A stretch of 5,151 nt of DNA from Pseudomonadota bacterium (GTDB taxonomy: Bacteria > Pseudomonadota > Gammaproteobacteria > Burkholderiales > Methylophilaceae): the NCBI GenBank assembly GCA_023459535.1, contig JAEWTK010000124.1, forward strand, positions 1 to 5,151. The letters run 5' to 3'. Shown here in pieces: positions 1 to 5,151 of the stretch. A model generated the notes under the pieces. It did not search any database, had not been told where the DNA came from, and saw nothing but the letters and a program-made list of their open reading frames with translations. A program made the translations under genes and the position numbers. How positions within the stretch are numbered: the first letter of the stretch is position 1; each line of letters starts with the position of its first letter.

Positions 1-644
1 TCGTTGCTGACATAGGTTGAACCGCGCTGATGATCGACCTCGCCCAGCGGCATCTCCTCGATGAAGGCGATGTCCAGTGCTTGATCGATGGCGAACTGCA
101 GTAGGCTCAGCGTTTCGTCGTCGTTGATGCCACGCATCAGGACCGTGTTGAGCTTGATGTTGTCGAACCCGGCCGCCTTGGCGGCAGCGATGCCGCGCAA
201 TACTTTTTGCAGGTCGCCGACGCGGGTGATGCGGCGGAAGCGTTCGGTATCGAGGCTGTCGAGGCTGATGTTGATGCGCTTGACCCCGGCTGCCTTCAAG
301 TCCGCTGCCTGCGATTCCAGCTGCGAGCCGTTGGTGGTGACCACTAACTCACGTAGTCCCTGCAGCCGGCCGATCTGTTCGAACAGCCATAGCGCGTTCT
401 TCCTGACCAGCGGTTCGCCGCCGGTGATGCGTACTTTGCCGACACCCAAGCCGACGAAGATGCGGACCAAACGCTCGCACTCTTCGAGCGAAAGGACCTC
501 GTCACGCGGCAGGAAGGTCATGTCTTCGGACATGCAGTAGACACAGCGGAAATCGCAGCGATCGGTGATCGAGAGCCGGATGTAGTCTACCCTGCGACCG
601 AACTGGTCGTACAAGGCGGGCGCTGAGGGTGGATGGGTTGTCAT
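1..644 (-). CDS. moaA: GTP 3',8-cyclase MoaA, C-terminal end beyond the window
   Basis: This is a radical-SAM enzyme that turns GTP into 3',8-cyclo-GTP, the first step of molybdenum cofactor synthesis in the cytoplasm. Translating the minus strand from the ATG at 644-642 gives 214 residues before the window edge. The radical-SAM cluster motif CxxxCxxC is at C30, C34 and C37 (CDFRCVYC), with ITGGEPL at 73-79 (SAM binding), TTNG at 103-106 and SLDS at 127-130. The N-terminal [20 protein letters not shown] stretch is typical of MoaA and supports this start. Family members are about 325-330 residues, so roughly a third is missing, including the C-terminal region that carries the second Fe-S cluster and binds GTP. 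No in-frame ATG, GTG or TTG lies just upstream. There is no strong ribosome binding site; the nearest candidate, AAGG, is about 15 bases from the ATG. The gene has its own promoter at 698-726. The identification is secure from the motifs. Confidence 0.95.
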   Translation of the reverse strand, partial: MTTHPPSAPALYDQFGRRVDYIRLSITDRCDFRCVYCMSEDMTFLPRDEVLSLEECERLVRIFVGLGVGKVRITGGEPLVRKNALWLFEQIGRLQGLRELVVTTNGSQLESQAADLKAAGVKRINISLDSLDTERFRRITRVGDLQKVLRGIAAAKAAGFDNIKLNTVLMRGINDDETLSLLQFAIDQALDIAFIEEMPLGEVDHQRGSTYVSN

Positions 645-686
645 TGGAAAGTCTGGTGACCTTGCGCGATGCGGCGCAAATTAAGC

Positions 687-705
687 TAAGGCCTTAAATT
701 TTAAG
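687..705. repeat. two overlapping short palindromes at the moaA promoter
   Basis: TAAGGCCTTA (687-696) is a perfect 10-base palindrome. It overlaps CTTAAATTTTAAG (693-705), a perfect inverted repeat of six bases around a central T. Both cover the predicted moaA -10 box and start site. They could be an operator, but AT-rich palindromes of this length also occur by chance in intergenic DNA. The rest of the 645-873 gap shows nothing I can name: no open frame with a ribosome binding site, no RNA gene, and no clear terminator after the DUF779 gene. Confidence 0.4.
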
Positions 706-726
706 TCTTTCGACATGGATTAACAA
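698..726 (-). promoter_or_regulatory. sigma70-type promoter for moaA
   Basis: On the minus strand, a -35 box TTGTTA (726-721, four of six matches to TTGACA) and a -10 box TAAAAT (703-698, five of six matches to TATAAT) are separated by exactly 17 bases. Transcription would start near 690, giving a leader of about 45 bases before the moaA ATG at 644. The -10 box sits inside a short palindrome (693-705), so a repressor could block it. Box identity and spacing are read from the sequence; activity is inferred. Confidence 0.6.
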
Positions 727-873
727 TGCTGATGACAGTAGGGTTATCGTCTGTGGCGAGCGATCTGTATTGGCCGCGGGCAGTGTTGTAATCATTGCGG
801 GGCGATCATTCTGTTCGCAAGCGCGGCCTTACGCACTTTGTAGGTGACTGCTCTCTGTCGCCAAACACGCTGC

Positions 874-1248
874 TCAGCCGCACTCCTCGACCGGAGGTAG
901 TTGGTTCAGCTCCTCATCGGTGAACAGTCGCGAGCGGATGATGAAATGCCGGCCGGTCCCCTGTTCCAGAGAGAACTGGCCGCCGTGGCCTGCGATTGCG
1001 TCCAGCGTCAGGTGAGTGTGTTCCCAATACTGGAACTGGAACTTGGCCATGTAGAACGGTACGCCATGCACCTCGCCCAGCTTGACATCGGATGCGCCGA
1101 CCAGGAACTCCCCAGCCTTCAGGCACATCGGCGCGCTGCCCTCGCAACATCCGCCAGACTGATGGAACATGAGATCGCCGTGTCTGGCTCTGAGCTCGTC
1201 GATCAAAGCCGCGGCGGCAGCTGTCGCTTCGATGCGTGAAACCGGCAT
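874..1248 (-). CDS. DUF779 family protein, aldehyde dehydrogenase companion
   Basis: This is a 124-residue protein of the DUF779 family, whose biochemical role I do not know. Family members are commonly encoded next to acetaldehyde or other NAD-dependent aldehyde dehydrogenases, as here. The recognisable core is LMFHQSGGCCEGSAPMC (26-42), then GEFLVGASDVKLGEV (46-60), FQYWEHTHL (72-80) and FSLEQGTGRHFIIRSRLFTDEE (92-113). Cysteines at 34, 35, 42 and 123 plus H29, H77 and H79 could suit metal binding or thiol chemistry, which is inference. No signal peptide or membrane segment is visible, so it is probably cytoplasmic. I chose the ATG at 1248-1246 because GAGGAG lies six bases before it. An upstream in-frame ATG at 1284 would add 12 residues, but it lies very close to the terminator and would place that ribosome binding site inside the gene. 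The gene follows the dehydrogenase in the same direction, 161 bases on, with a terminator between. Confidence 0.9.
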   Translation of the reverse strand: MPVSRIEATAAAAALIDELRARHGDLMFHQSGGCCEGSAPMCLKAGEFLVGASDVKLGEVHGVPFYMAKFQFQYWEHTHLTLDAIAGHGGQFSLEQGTGRHFIIRSRLFTDEELNQLPPVEECG

Positions 1249-1254
1249 CTGTTG

Positions 1255-1260
1255 CTCCTC
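1255..1260 (-). promoter_or_regulatory. ribosome binding site fixing the DUF779 start
   Basis: GAGGAG on the minus strand ends six bases before the ATG at 1248-1246. This is a near-ideal site and distance, and it argues against the longer reading from the ATG at 1284. Confidence 0.8.
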
Positions 1261-1289
1261 GATTACTGTCGTGCTGTGCTGCACACTGG

Positions 1290-1326
1290 AAAAAAGGGCG
1301 CGAGGTGGTTATTCACCATCGCGCCC
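1290..1326 (-). terminator. intrinsic terminator between the dehydrogenase and DUF779 genes
   Basis: Read on the minus strand, an 8-bp GC-rich outer stem (GGGCGCGA at 1326-1319 pairs with TCGCGCCC at 1303-1296) is extended inward by four more pairs (GGTG at 1317-1314 with CACC at 1307-1304) around a six-base loop, with one unpaired base at 1318. A run of six T follows immediately (1295-1290). This is a textbook Rho-independent terminator for transcripts coming from the aldehyde dehydrogenase gene. It lies 42 bases before the DUF779 start, so it would stop or reduce read-through into that gene. On the plus strand the hairpin has no T run, so it works in one direction only. Confidence 0.85.
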
Positions 1327-1371
1327 ACCCGTTTCACCTGCAGGGCAGGCAAACCCGTGACCGAACCCTGA

Positions 1372-1396
1372 CGGCGTACGATCGGGTCGTACGCCG
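1372..1396. repeat. perfect 10-bp inverted repeat after the aldehyde dehydrogenase gene
   Basis: CGGCGTACGA (1372-1381) and TCGTACGCCG (1387-1396) are exact reverse complements around a five-base loop, starting 13 bases after the dehydrogenase stop codon. The transcript would form a strong hairpin. There is no T run on either side, so it is not a standard terminator. It may protect the 3' end of the mRNA, assist the true terminator 45 bases further on, or be a protein-binding dyad. Confidence 0.7.
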
Positions 1397-1409
1397 GGGC
1401 TGCCGGCTG

Positions 1410-2930
1410 TTAGAAGAAGCCCAGAGCGTTCGGGCTGTAGCTGACCAGCAGGTTCTTGGTCTGCTGATAGTGATCCAGCATCATGCGGTGGTTTTCGCGG
1501 CCGATACCCGACTGCTTGTAACCGCCGAACGCGGCGTGTGCCGGATAGAGGTGATAGCAGTTGGTCCAGACGCGACCTGCCTGGATGCCGCGCCCCATGC
1601 GGAAGGCGCGTGCGCCGTCACGGCTCCAGACGCCTGCGCCGAGGCCGTACATGGTGTCGTTGGCGATGGCCAGCGCTTCGGCTTCGTCCTTGAAGGTGGT
1701 CACCGACAATACCGGGCCGAAGATCTCTTCCTGGAAGATGCGCATCTTGTTGTGACCCTTGAATACGGTCGGCTCGATGTAATAGCCTTCGCTCAGCGGC
1801 CCTGCCAGTTTCGATTGCACGCCACCGGTCAGCAGCTGGGCGCCTTCTTCTTTGCCCAGATTGATGTATGACATGATGATTTCGACCTGTTCGCTCGAGG
1901 CCTGGGCGCCGATCATGGTCGAACTGTCGAGCGGGTTACCTTGCTTGATGGCTTTGACGCGCTTCAGTGCGCGCTCCATGAACTTGTCGTAGATGGATTC
2001 CTGGATCAGCGCGCGGCTCGGGCAGGTACAGACTTCGCCCTGGTTCAGCGCAAACAGCGCGAAACCTTCCAGACACTTGTCGAAATAGGCATCGTCCGCA
2101 TCCATGATGTCTTCGAAGAAGATGTTGGGCGATTTGCCGCCGAGTTCCAGCGTCGAAGGGATCAGGTTCTGCGAGGCGTATTGCATGATCAGGCGGCCGA
2201 CCGAGGTAGAGCCGGTGAAGGCGATCTTGGCGATGCGCGGACTGGTCGCCAGCGGTTTGCCGGCTTCGACGCCGTGGCCGTTGACGATGTTGAGCACGCC
2301 GGGTGGAAGCAGGTGTTCGATCAGTTCCATGACTACCAGTATGGAGGCCGGTGTCTGTTCGGCCGGCTTCATGACGATGACGTTGCCGGCGGCCAGCGCG
2401 GGTGCCAGTTTCCAGGCCGCCATCAGGATAGGGAAGTTCCACGGGATGATCTGGCCGACGACGCCCAGCGGTTCATGGAAATGGTAGGCCATGGTCTCGT
2501 GGTCGATCTCGCTGATGCCGCCTTCCTGGGCGCGGATGGCGCCGGCGAAATAGCGGAAGTGGTCGATCGCCAGCGGGATGTCGGCGTTCATGGTTTCGCG
2601 GATCGGCTTGCCGTTGTCGATGGTCTCGGCGGTTGCGATCTTTTCCAGGTTCGCTTCCATGATGTCGGCGATCTTCAGCAGGATGTTGGCGCGCACTGTG
2701 GTCGAGGTCTTGCCCCAGGCTTCGCGGGCCTTGTGTGCGGCATCCAGCGCCAGGTTGATGTCCTTTTCGTTGGAGCGTGCCACCTGACAGAACACCTTGC
2801 CGGTGACCGGGCTGATGTTGTCGAAATATTGACCGTCGACCGGGGGAACCCATTTGCCGCCGATATAGTTGTCGTACTTTGCTTTGAACGGGATGGCAAC
2901 GCCAAGATCTTTCAGGCTTTCCAGACTCAT
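1410..2930 (-). CDS. exaC: NAD-dependent aldehyde dehydrogenase, ExaC/AcoD/AldB type
   Basis: This enzyme oxidises an aldehyde to the carboxylic acid using NAD(P)+ in the cytoplasm; relatives act on acetaldehyde from ethanol or acetoin breakdown and on other short aldehydes. It has 506 residues, the length I recall for Pseudomonas ExaC and Ralstonia AcoD, and the C-terminus [13 protein letters not shown] is typical of that group. Key residues are present: IIPWNF with oxyanion Asn165, KPAE with Lys188, cofactor loop FTGSTSVG (238-245), general base Glu262 in LELGGKSP, catalytic Cys301 in NQGEVCTC, and Glu402 in EEIFGPV. No signal peptide is seen. I chose the ATG at 2930-2928 because GAGGAG sits seven bases upstream and family alignment begins nearby. 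The frame stays open to an ATG at 3140, but those 70 extra codons run through the control region and have no family counterpart. It is divergent from the activator at 3139 and probably its target. The substrate cannot be fixed from sequence, and acoD or aldB are equally fair names. Confidence 0.93.
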   Translation of the reverse strand: MSLESLKDLGVAIPFKAKYDNYIGGKWVPPVDGQYFDNISPVTGKVFCQVARSNEKDINLALDAAHKAREAWGKTSTTVRANILLKIADIMEANLEKIATAETIDNGKPIRETMNADIPLAIDHFRYFAGAIRAQEGGISEIDHETMAYHFHEPLGVVGQIIPWNFPILMAAWKLAPALAAGNVIVMKPAEQTPASILVVMELIEHLLPPGVLNIVNGHGVEAGKPLATSPRIAKIAFTGSTSVGRLIMQYASQNLIPSTLELGGKSPNIFFEDIMDADDAYFDKCLEGFALFALNQGEVCTCPSRALIQESIYDKFMERALKRVKAIKQGNPLDSSTMIGAQASSEQVEIIMSYINLGKEEGAQLLTGGVQSKLAGPLSEGYYIEPTVFKGHNKMRIFQEEIFGPVLSVTTFKDEAEALAIANDTMYGLGAGVWSRDGARAFRMGRGIQAGRVWTNCYHLYPAHAAFGGYKQSGIGRENHRMMLDHYQQTKNLLVSYSPNALGFF

Positions 2931-2937
2931 TACTTCA

Positions 2938-2943
2938 CTCCTC
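2938..2943 (-). promoter_or_regulatory. ribosome binding site fixing the dehydrogenase start
   Basis: GAGGAG on the minus strand (within AAGAGGAG, 2945-2938) lies seven bases before the ATG at 2930-2928. It decides the start in favour of the 506-residue protein over the 576-residue open frame. Confidence 0.85.
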
Positions 2944-3000
2944 TTGTGGATTAACGACATCGGCCACCCGCAGGCGGCGTGATTAGCGTGGACTAACCAT

Positions 3001-3016
3001 AGCAGTTTGCATGCCT
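3001..3016 (-). promoter_or_regulatory. candidate sigma54 (-24/-12) promoter for the aldehyde dehydrogenase
   Basis: On the minus strand, AGGCATGCAAACTGCT (3016-3001) keeps the invariant GG (3015-3014) and GC (3003-3002) with exactly ten bases between them, as in the sigma54 consensus TGGCACGNNNNTTGC. Mismatches are the first T, the C after GGCA, and the first T of TTGC. Transcription would start about 12 bases after the GC, near 2990, giving a leader of about 60 bases that ends with a strong ribosome binding site. The divergent gene encodes a sigma54-dependent activator, which makes the call much more likely. It is read by eye, not scored with a matrix. Confidence 0.65.
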
Positions 3017-3043
3017 GAAATCTGTGACCGCTTAGTGACTGAA

Positions 3044-3056
3044 TAATTGCATGATT
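3044..3056 (-). promoter_or_regulatory. candidate IHF binding site
   Basis: The minus strand reads AATCATGCAATTA, matching the IHF core WATCAANNNNTTR at every defined position but one (T for the last A of WATCAA). It is preceded by an A run (3060-3055), the AT-rich flank that many IHF sites have. It sits about 30-40 bases upstream of the -24 element, the usual place for IHF to bend DNA so that a distant activator reaches sigma54 RNA polymerase. The match is seen; the binding is inferred. Confidence 0.5.
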
Positions 3057-3070
3057 TTTTGGCCGGCATT

Positions 3071-3104
3071 GTGTTTGGGTGACGAGGCGTGCAGAATGAA
3101 ACAC
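3071..3104. repeat. spaced inverted repeat, possible upstream activator site
   Basis: GTGTTT (3071-3076) and AAACAC (3099-3104) are exact reverse complements separated by 22 bases. They lie roughly 80-115 bases upstream of the predicted dehydrogenase start site, the range where sigma54 activators usually bind. The arms are short and the spacing is wide, so this could be coincidence. Confidence 0.25.
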
Positions 3105-3119
3105 TTTCCCTGCCCATAA

Positions 3120-3137
3120 TGAGACAGTTGAGACAAT
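3120..3137 (+). repeat. tandem 9-bp repeat just before the regulator start codon
   Basis: TGAGACAGT (3120-3128) is followed directly by TGAGACAAT (3129-3137): two copies head to tail with one mismatch, ending one base before the regulator ATG. The second copy supplies the only, weak, ribosome-binding sequence (GAGA, five bases before the ATG). It lies about 130-147 bases upstream of the predicted dehydrogenase start site, so it could be an activator site that also lets the regulator repress its own synthesis. Confidence 0.45.
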
Positions 3138-3138
3138 C

Positions 3139-5079
3139 ATGAACCGATCGCATTACCTGCATCAGATCCGCACGGCGCGCGAGCAGTTGCTGGATGGCGG
3201 GCATTTGCCGGAGGGCGTGCTGCCGGAATCCATCCAGCGCTCGTGGGAACGCTGCATCGAAACCGGCCTTGCCGTGAACCTGCGGCCGGAGACTGAACCC
3301 GCCGCCATGCAGCAGCTGAATGAACTGCGCGAACGCAACTCCCGTCTGCTGACGCAAGCGCAGCCGGAGATGGAAAGTCTCTACTCACATATTGCCGGCA
3401 CCCAGAGCATGGTCATCCTGAGCGATGCAGACGGCACCATCCTGCATGCGCTTGGCGACCAGGATTTCATGAGCAAGGCCCAGCGTGTGGCGCTGCAGCC
3501 CGGCGTCTCCTGGCGCGAGGATATTTCCGGCACCAATGCCATCGGTACTGCGTTGATCGAGAAGAACCCTGTGTTCGTCATGGGTGGCGAGCACTATTTC
3601 GAGCAGAACGCCTTTCTTAACTGTTCCGCTTCGCCCATCCTCGATCCGCATGGCAGCATCATCGGCGTGCTGGATCTTTCCGGCGACCACCGCCAACCGC
3701 AGGAACATACCATGGCGCTGGTACGCATGTCGGCGCTGATGATCGAGAACCGCCTGTTCAATGCCGGCTTTGCTGCCGATATCACGATACGGTTCCATAC
3801 GCGGCCAGAGTTCATCGGTACCCTGTGGGAAGGCATCGCCGTGTTCTCGCCGGATGGAAAACTGCTGGCAATCAATCGCACCGGCGCATTCCAGCTCGGT
3901 CTGGACGAACAGCAGGCGGCCGGCACCGAATTCGAGAGCCTGTTCGAACTCAGTCTGCCGAAGTTTCTCGACATCGCCAGGCGTGCGCTCAGCAGCAAGT
4001 CCATTCTGGTCCTGAAGAACGGGTTGCGCTTGCATGCCAAGGCGGATCCGGGCATGCATACGCTGGCGACTGCCGTTTCGATGCCGGGTTTGATGCAGGA
4101 GCGTCCCGCCGCCACGGAAAAGACCAAAACAGAGATGACTGCGCTCGATCGGCTGGACACCGGGGACGGCGTGCTACGACTTGCCCTGCAGCGGGCGCGC
4201 AAGGCGCTTGGGCATGACATTCCGGTGCTGATCGAGGGTGAGACCGGTACCGGCAAGGAGTTGCTGGCGAAAGCCATCCATGAATCCGGTCAGCGCCGTC
4301 AGGGCGCTTTCGTCGCCATCAACTGCGCTTCGATTCCGGAAGGCCTGATCGAGTCCGAACTGTTCGGCCATGAGGAGGGCGCGTTTACCGGGGCACGCCG
4401 GCGCGGTGCGGTCGGCCGTATCCAGCAGGCGCACGGTGGTACCCTGTTCCTCGACGAAGTGGGCGAGATGCCGTTGCCGCTGCAGGCGCGGCTGCTGCGC
4501 GTGATTCAGGAACGCGAGATCGTGCCGCTCGGCAGCAACAAGCGCATCGAGGTCGACATCGCCATCATCGCAGCGACCAACCAGCGGTTGCGCGAGCGGG
4601 TGCAGCAGGGACTGTTCCGCGAGGATCTGTACTACCGGCTCAACGGGCTGCGGCTCAGCCTGCCGCCACTGCGCGAACGCACCGACCTGCCGGCGCTGAT
4701 CGAACGTATCCTGCATGATGATCTGGGGCGCAAGGATGTGGTGCTGCAGCCGGAGGTACTGGACTTGATGCGCCGTCATCCGTGGCGCGGCAATGTGCGG
4801 CAGTTGTTCAATGTGTTGCGTTCGGCGCTGGTGTTCATGGAAGATCGCACGCTGGGGACGGCGCACCTGCCGGAGGATTTCCTGGAAGAGCTGACGGACG
4901 GAGTTGAAAGCCAGCAGCCGGCCGAGCAACCTGCGGATGCCAGCTGGTCGGAGACCGAGGCGGCGCTGATCCGGCAGGCGCTGGCGGCACATCGCGGCAA
5001 CATGGCGGCGGCCGCACGCCAGCTCGGTATCAGCCGGGCGACGATCTACCGCAAATCGCGACGGCTGAACCTGATTTAA
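3139..5079 (+). CDS. AcoR-family sigma54-dependent transcriptional activator
   Basis: This cytoplasmic activator hydrolyses ATP to open sigma54 RNA polymerase promoters. At 646 residues it has the AcoR (acetoin/glycerol metabolism) layout. An N-terminal segment with SIQRSWERC (31-39) leads into a GAF sensor at about 70-205, then a probable PAS-like region at about 222-310. The AAA+ domain (about 340-570) has Walker A GETGTGKE (367-374), sigma54-contacting GAFTGA (414-419), Walker B GGTLFLDE (433-440), sensor I around IIAATN (476-481), arginine-finger region FREDLYYRL (493-501) and sensor II region WRGNVRQL (549-556). A Fis-type helix-turn-helix lies at about 605-646. No receiver domain is present, so activity is probably set by a ligand rather than phosphorylation. 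The start is well fixed: an in-frame TGA at 3097 precedes it and no other start codon lies between. It diverges from the aldehyde dehydrogenase, its likely target. The ligand (acetoin, an aldehyde or an alcohol) is unknown; no acetoin dehydrogenase genes are visible, so I give no symbol. Confidence 0.94.
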   Translation: MNRSHYLHQIRTAREQLLDGGHLPEGVLPESIQRSWERCIETGLAVNLRPETEPAAMQQLNELRERNSRLLTQAQPEMESLYSHIAGTQSMVILSDADGTILHALGDQDFMSKAQRVALQPGVSWREDISGTNAIGTALIEKNPVFVMGGEHYFEQNAFLNCSASPILDPHGSIIGVLDLSGDHRQPQEHTMALVRMSALMIENRLFNAGFAADITIRFHTRPEFIGTLWEGIAVFSPDGKLLAINRTGAFQLGLDEQQAAGTEFESLFELSLPKFLDIARRALSSKSILVLKNGLRLHAKADPGMHTLATAVSMPGLMQERPAATEKTKTEMTALDRLDTGDGVLRLALQRARKALGHDIPVLIEGETGTGKELLAKAIHESGQRRQGAFVAINCASIPEGLIESELFGHEEGAFTGARRRGAVGRIQQAHGGTLFLDEVGEMPLPLQARLLRVIQEREIVPLGSNKRIEVDIAIIAATNQRLRERVQQGLFREDLYYRLNGLRLSLPPLRERTDLPALIERILHDDLGRKDVVLQPEVLDLMRRHPWRGNVRQLFNVLRSALVFMEDRTLGTAHLPEDFLEELTDGVESQQPAEQPADASWSETEAALIRQALAAHRGNMAAAARQLGISRATIYRKSRRLNLI

Positions 5080-5104
5080 GACGGACGAAAGAGGTGTGGC
5101 ATGG

Positions 5105-5151
5105 TCAGGCCAGGGTGCCCTGATGCTCGCGGATCGCTTCACTGACCTTGG
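5105..5151 (-). CDS. C-terminal tail of an unidentified protein, rest beyond the window
   Basis: On the minus strand the frame is open from the window edge to a TGA at 5107-5105 and encodes KVSEAIREHQGTLA. This charged, probably helical ending uses codons typical of the neighbouring genes. The gene would converge on the regulator, with 25 bases between the two stop codons and no clear terminator there. Fourteen codons are too few to name a family or to exclude chance. Confidence 0.35.
   Translation of the reverse strand, partial: KVSEAIREHQGTLA

Noticed and set aside
88..540. Plus-strand open frame of 150 residues opposite moaA
   Set aside because: The minus strand carries clear radical-SAM motifs. 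The plus frame is Ser/Arg-rich with no recognisable domain.
1249..1284. DUF779 start at the upstream ATG (1284)
   Set aside because: The internal ATG at 1248 has GAGGAG at ideal distance. The upstream ATG lies six bases past the terminator T run and has no ribosome binding site.
1..2930. Functional link between moaA and the aldehyde dehydrogenase through molybdenum aldehyde oxidoreductases
   Set aside because: The dehydrogenase is the NAD-dependent cysteine type and needs no molybdenum cofactor. moaA has its own promoter, so proximity is the only link.
1941..2954. Long plus-strand open frame (337 residues) opposite the aldehyde dehydrogenase
   Set aside because: It is antisense to an intact, well-recognised enzyme and shows no motif of its own; a shadow frame.
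3115..3120. CATAAT as the -10 box of the regulator's own promoter
   Set aside because: It matches five of six bases, but no acceptable -35 box lies 16-18 bases upstream, the TG of an extended -10 is one base out of place, and the leader would be only about 12 bases. Possible, but not supported enough to annotate.
2931..3140. Extension of the aldehyde dehydrogenase to the upstream ATG at 3140 (576 residues)
   Set aside because: The extra 70 residues have no counterpart in the family, overlap the regulator's start codon, and run through the predicted promoter. A strong ribosome binding site marks the ATG at 2930.
5110..5121. CAGGGTGCCCTG inverted repeat downstream of the regulator as a terminator
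   Set aside because: The five-base arms leave only a two-base loop, no T run follows, and it lies in the probable coding tail of the convergent gene.
4174..5142. Long minus-strand open frame (322 residues) opposite the activator
   Set aside because: It is antisense to a regulator with every AAA+ motif intact. The translation is rich in Arg, Gln and His, as expected for a shadow of a GC-rich gene.
5101..5145. Short plus-strand frame starting at ATG 5101 after the regulator
   Set aside because: It stops after 14 codons and has no family signal. The minus-strand tail at 5105-5151 is the better reading of these bases.

Overview
The window reads as ordinary chromosomal DNA from a GC-rich proteobacterium, most likely gamma- or betaproteobacterial. 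The basis is the strong G/C bias at third codon positions, the close match (from memory) of the aldehyde dehydrogenase to Pseudomonas ExaC / Ralstonia AcoD-type enzymes, and a sigma54 activator of the AcoR type. I see no mobile element, CRISPR array, tRNA or rRNA.

Layout from left to right. (1) Positions 1-644, minus strand: the N-terminal two thirds of moaA (GTP 3',8-cyclase, molybdenum cofactor synthesis), cut by the window edge, with a good sigma70-type promoter at 698-726. (2) Positions 645-873: a gap holding that promoter and two overlapping short palindromes, nothing else recognisable. (3) Positions 874-1248, minus: a 124-residue DUF779 protein, the small cysteine-containing protein of unknown function often found next to acetaldehyde dehydrogenases. 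(4) Positions 1249-1409: an intergenic stretch with a clear intrinsic terminator (hairpin plus U6) and a second perfect 10-bp hairpin, both downstream of the next gene. (5) Positions 1410-2930, minus: a complete 506-residue NAD-dependent aldehyde dehydrogenase with all catalytic residues. (6) Positions 2931-3138: a divergent control region with a candidate -24/-12 sigma54 promoter for the dehydrogenase, a near-consensus IHF site upstream of it, and repeated motifs further upstream. (7) Positions 3139-5079, plus: a complete 646-residue AcoR-family sigma54-dependent activator (GAF, AAA+, Fis-type HTH). (8) Positions 5105-5151, minus: what looks like the last 14 codons of another gene, convergent with the regulator.

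How the parts fit together: the divergent regulator and dehydrogenase look like a self-contained aldehyde-response module. The activator would sense a small molecule through its GAF domain, bind upstream sites near its own start codon, loop to the -24/-12 promoter with the help of IHF, and switch on aldehyde oxidation (probably acetaldehyde or another short aliphatic aldehyde). DUF779 lies downstream in the same direction but behind an intrinsic terminator, so its output may be partly uncoupled. moaA has its own promoter and is probably a neighbour rather than a partner. I found no wholly new system. The most interesting points are the sigma54/IHF control region and the terminator between the two functionally linked genes.
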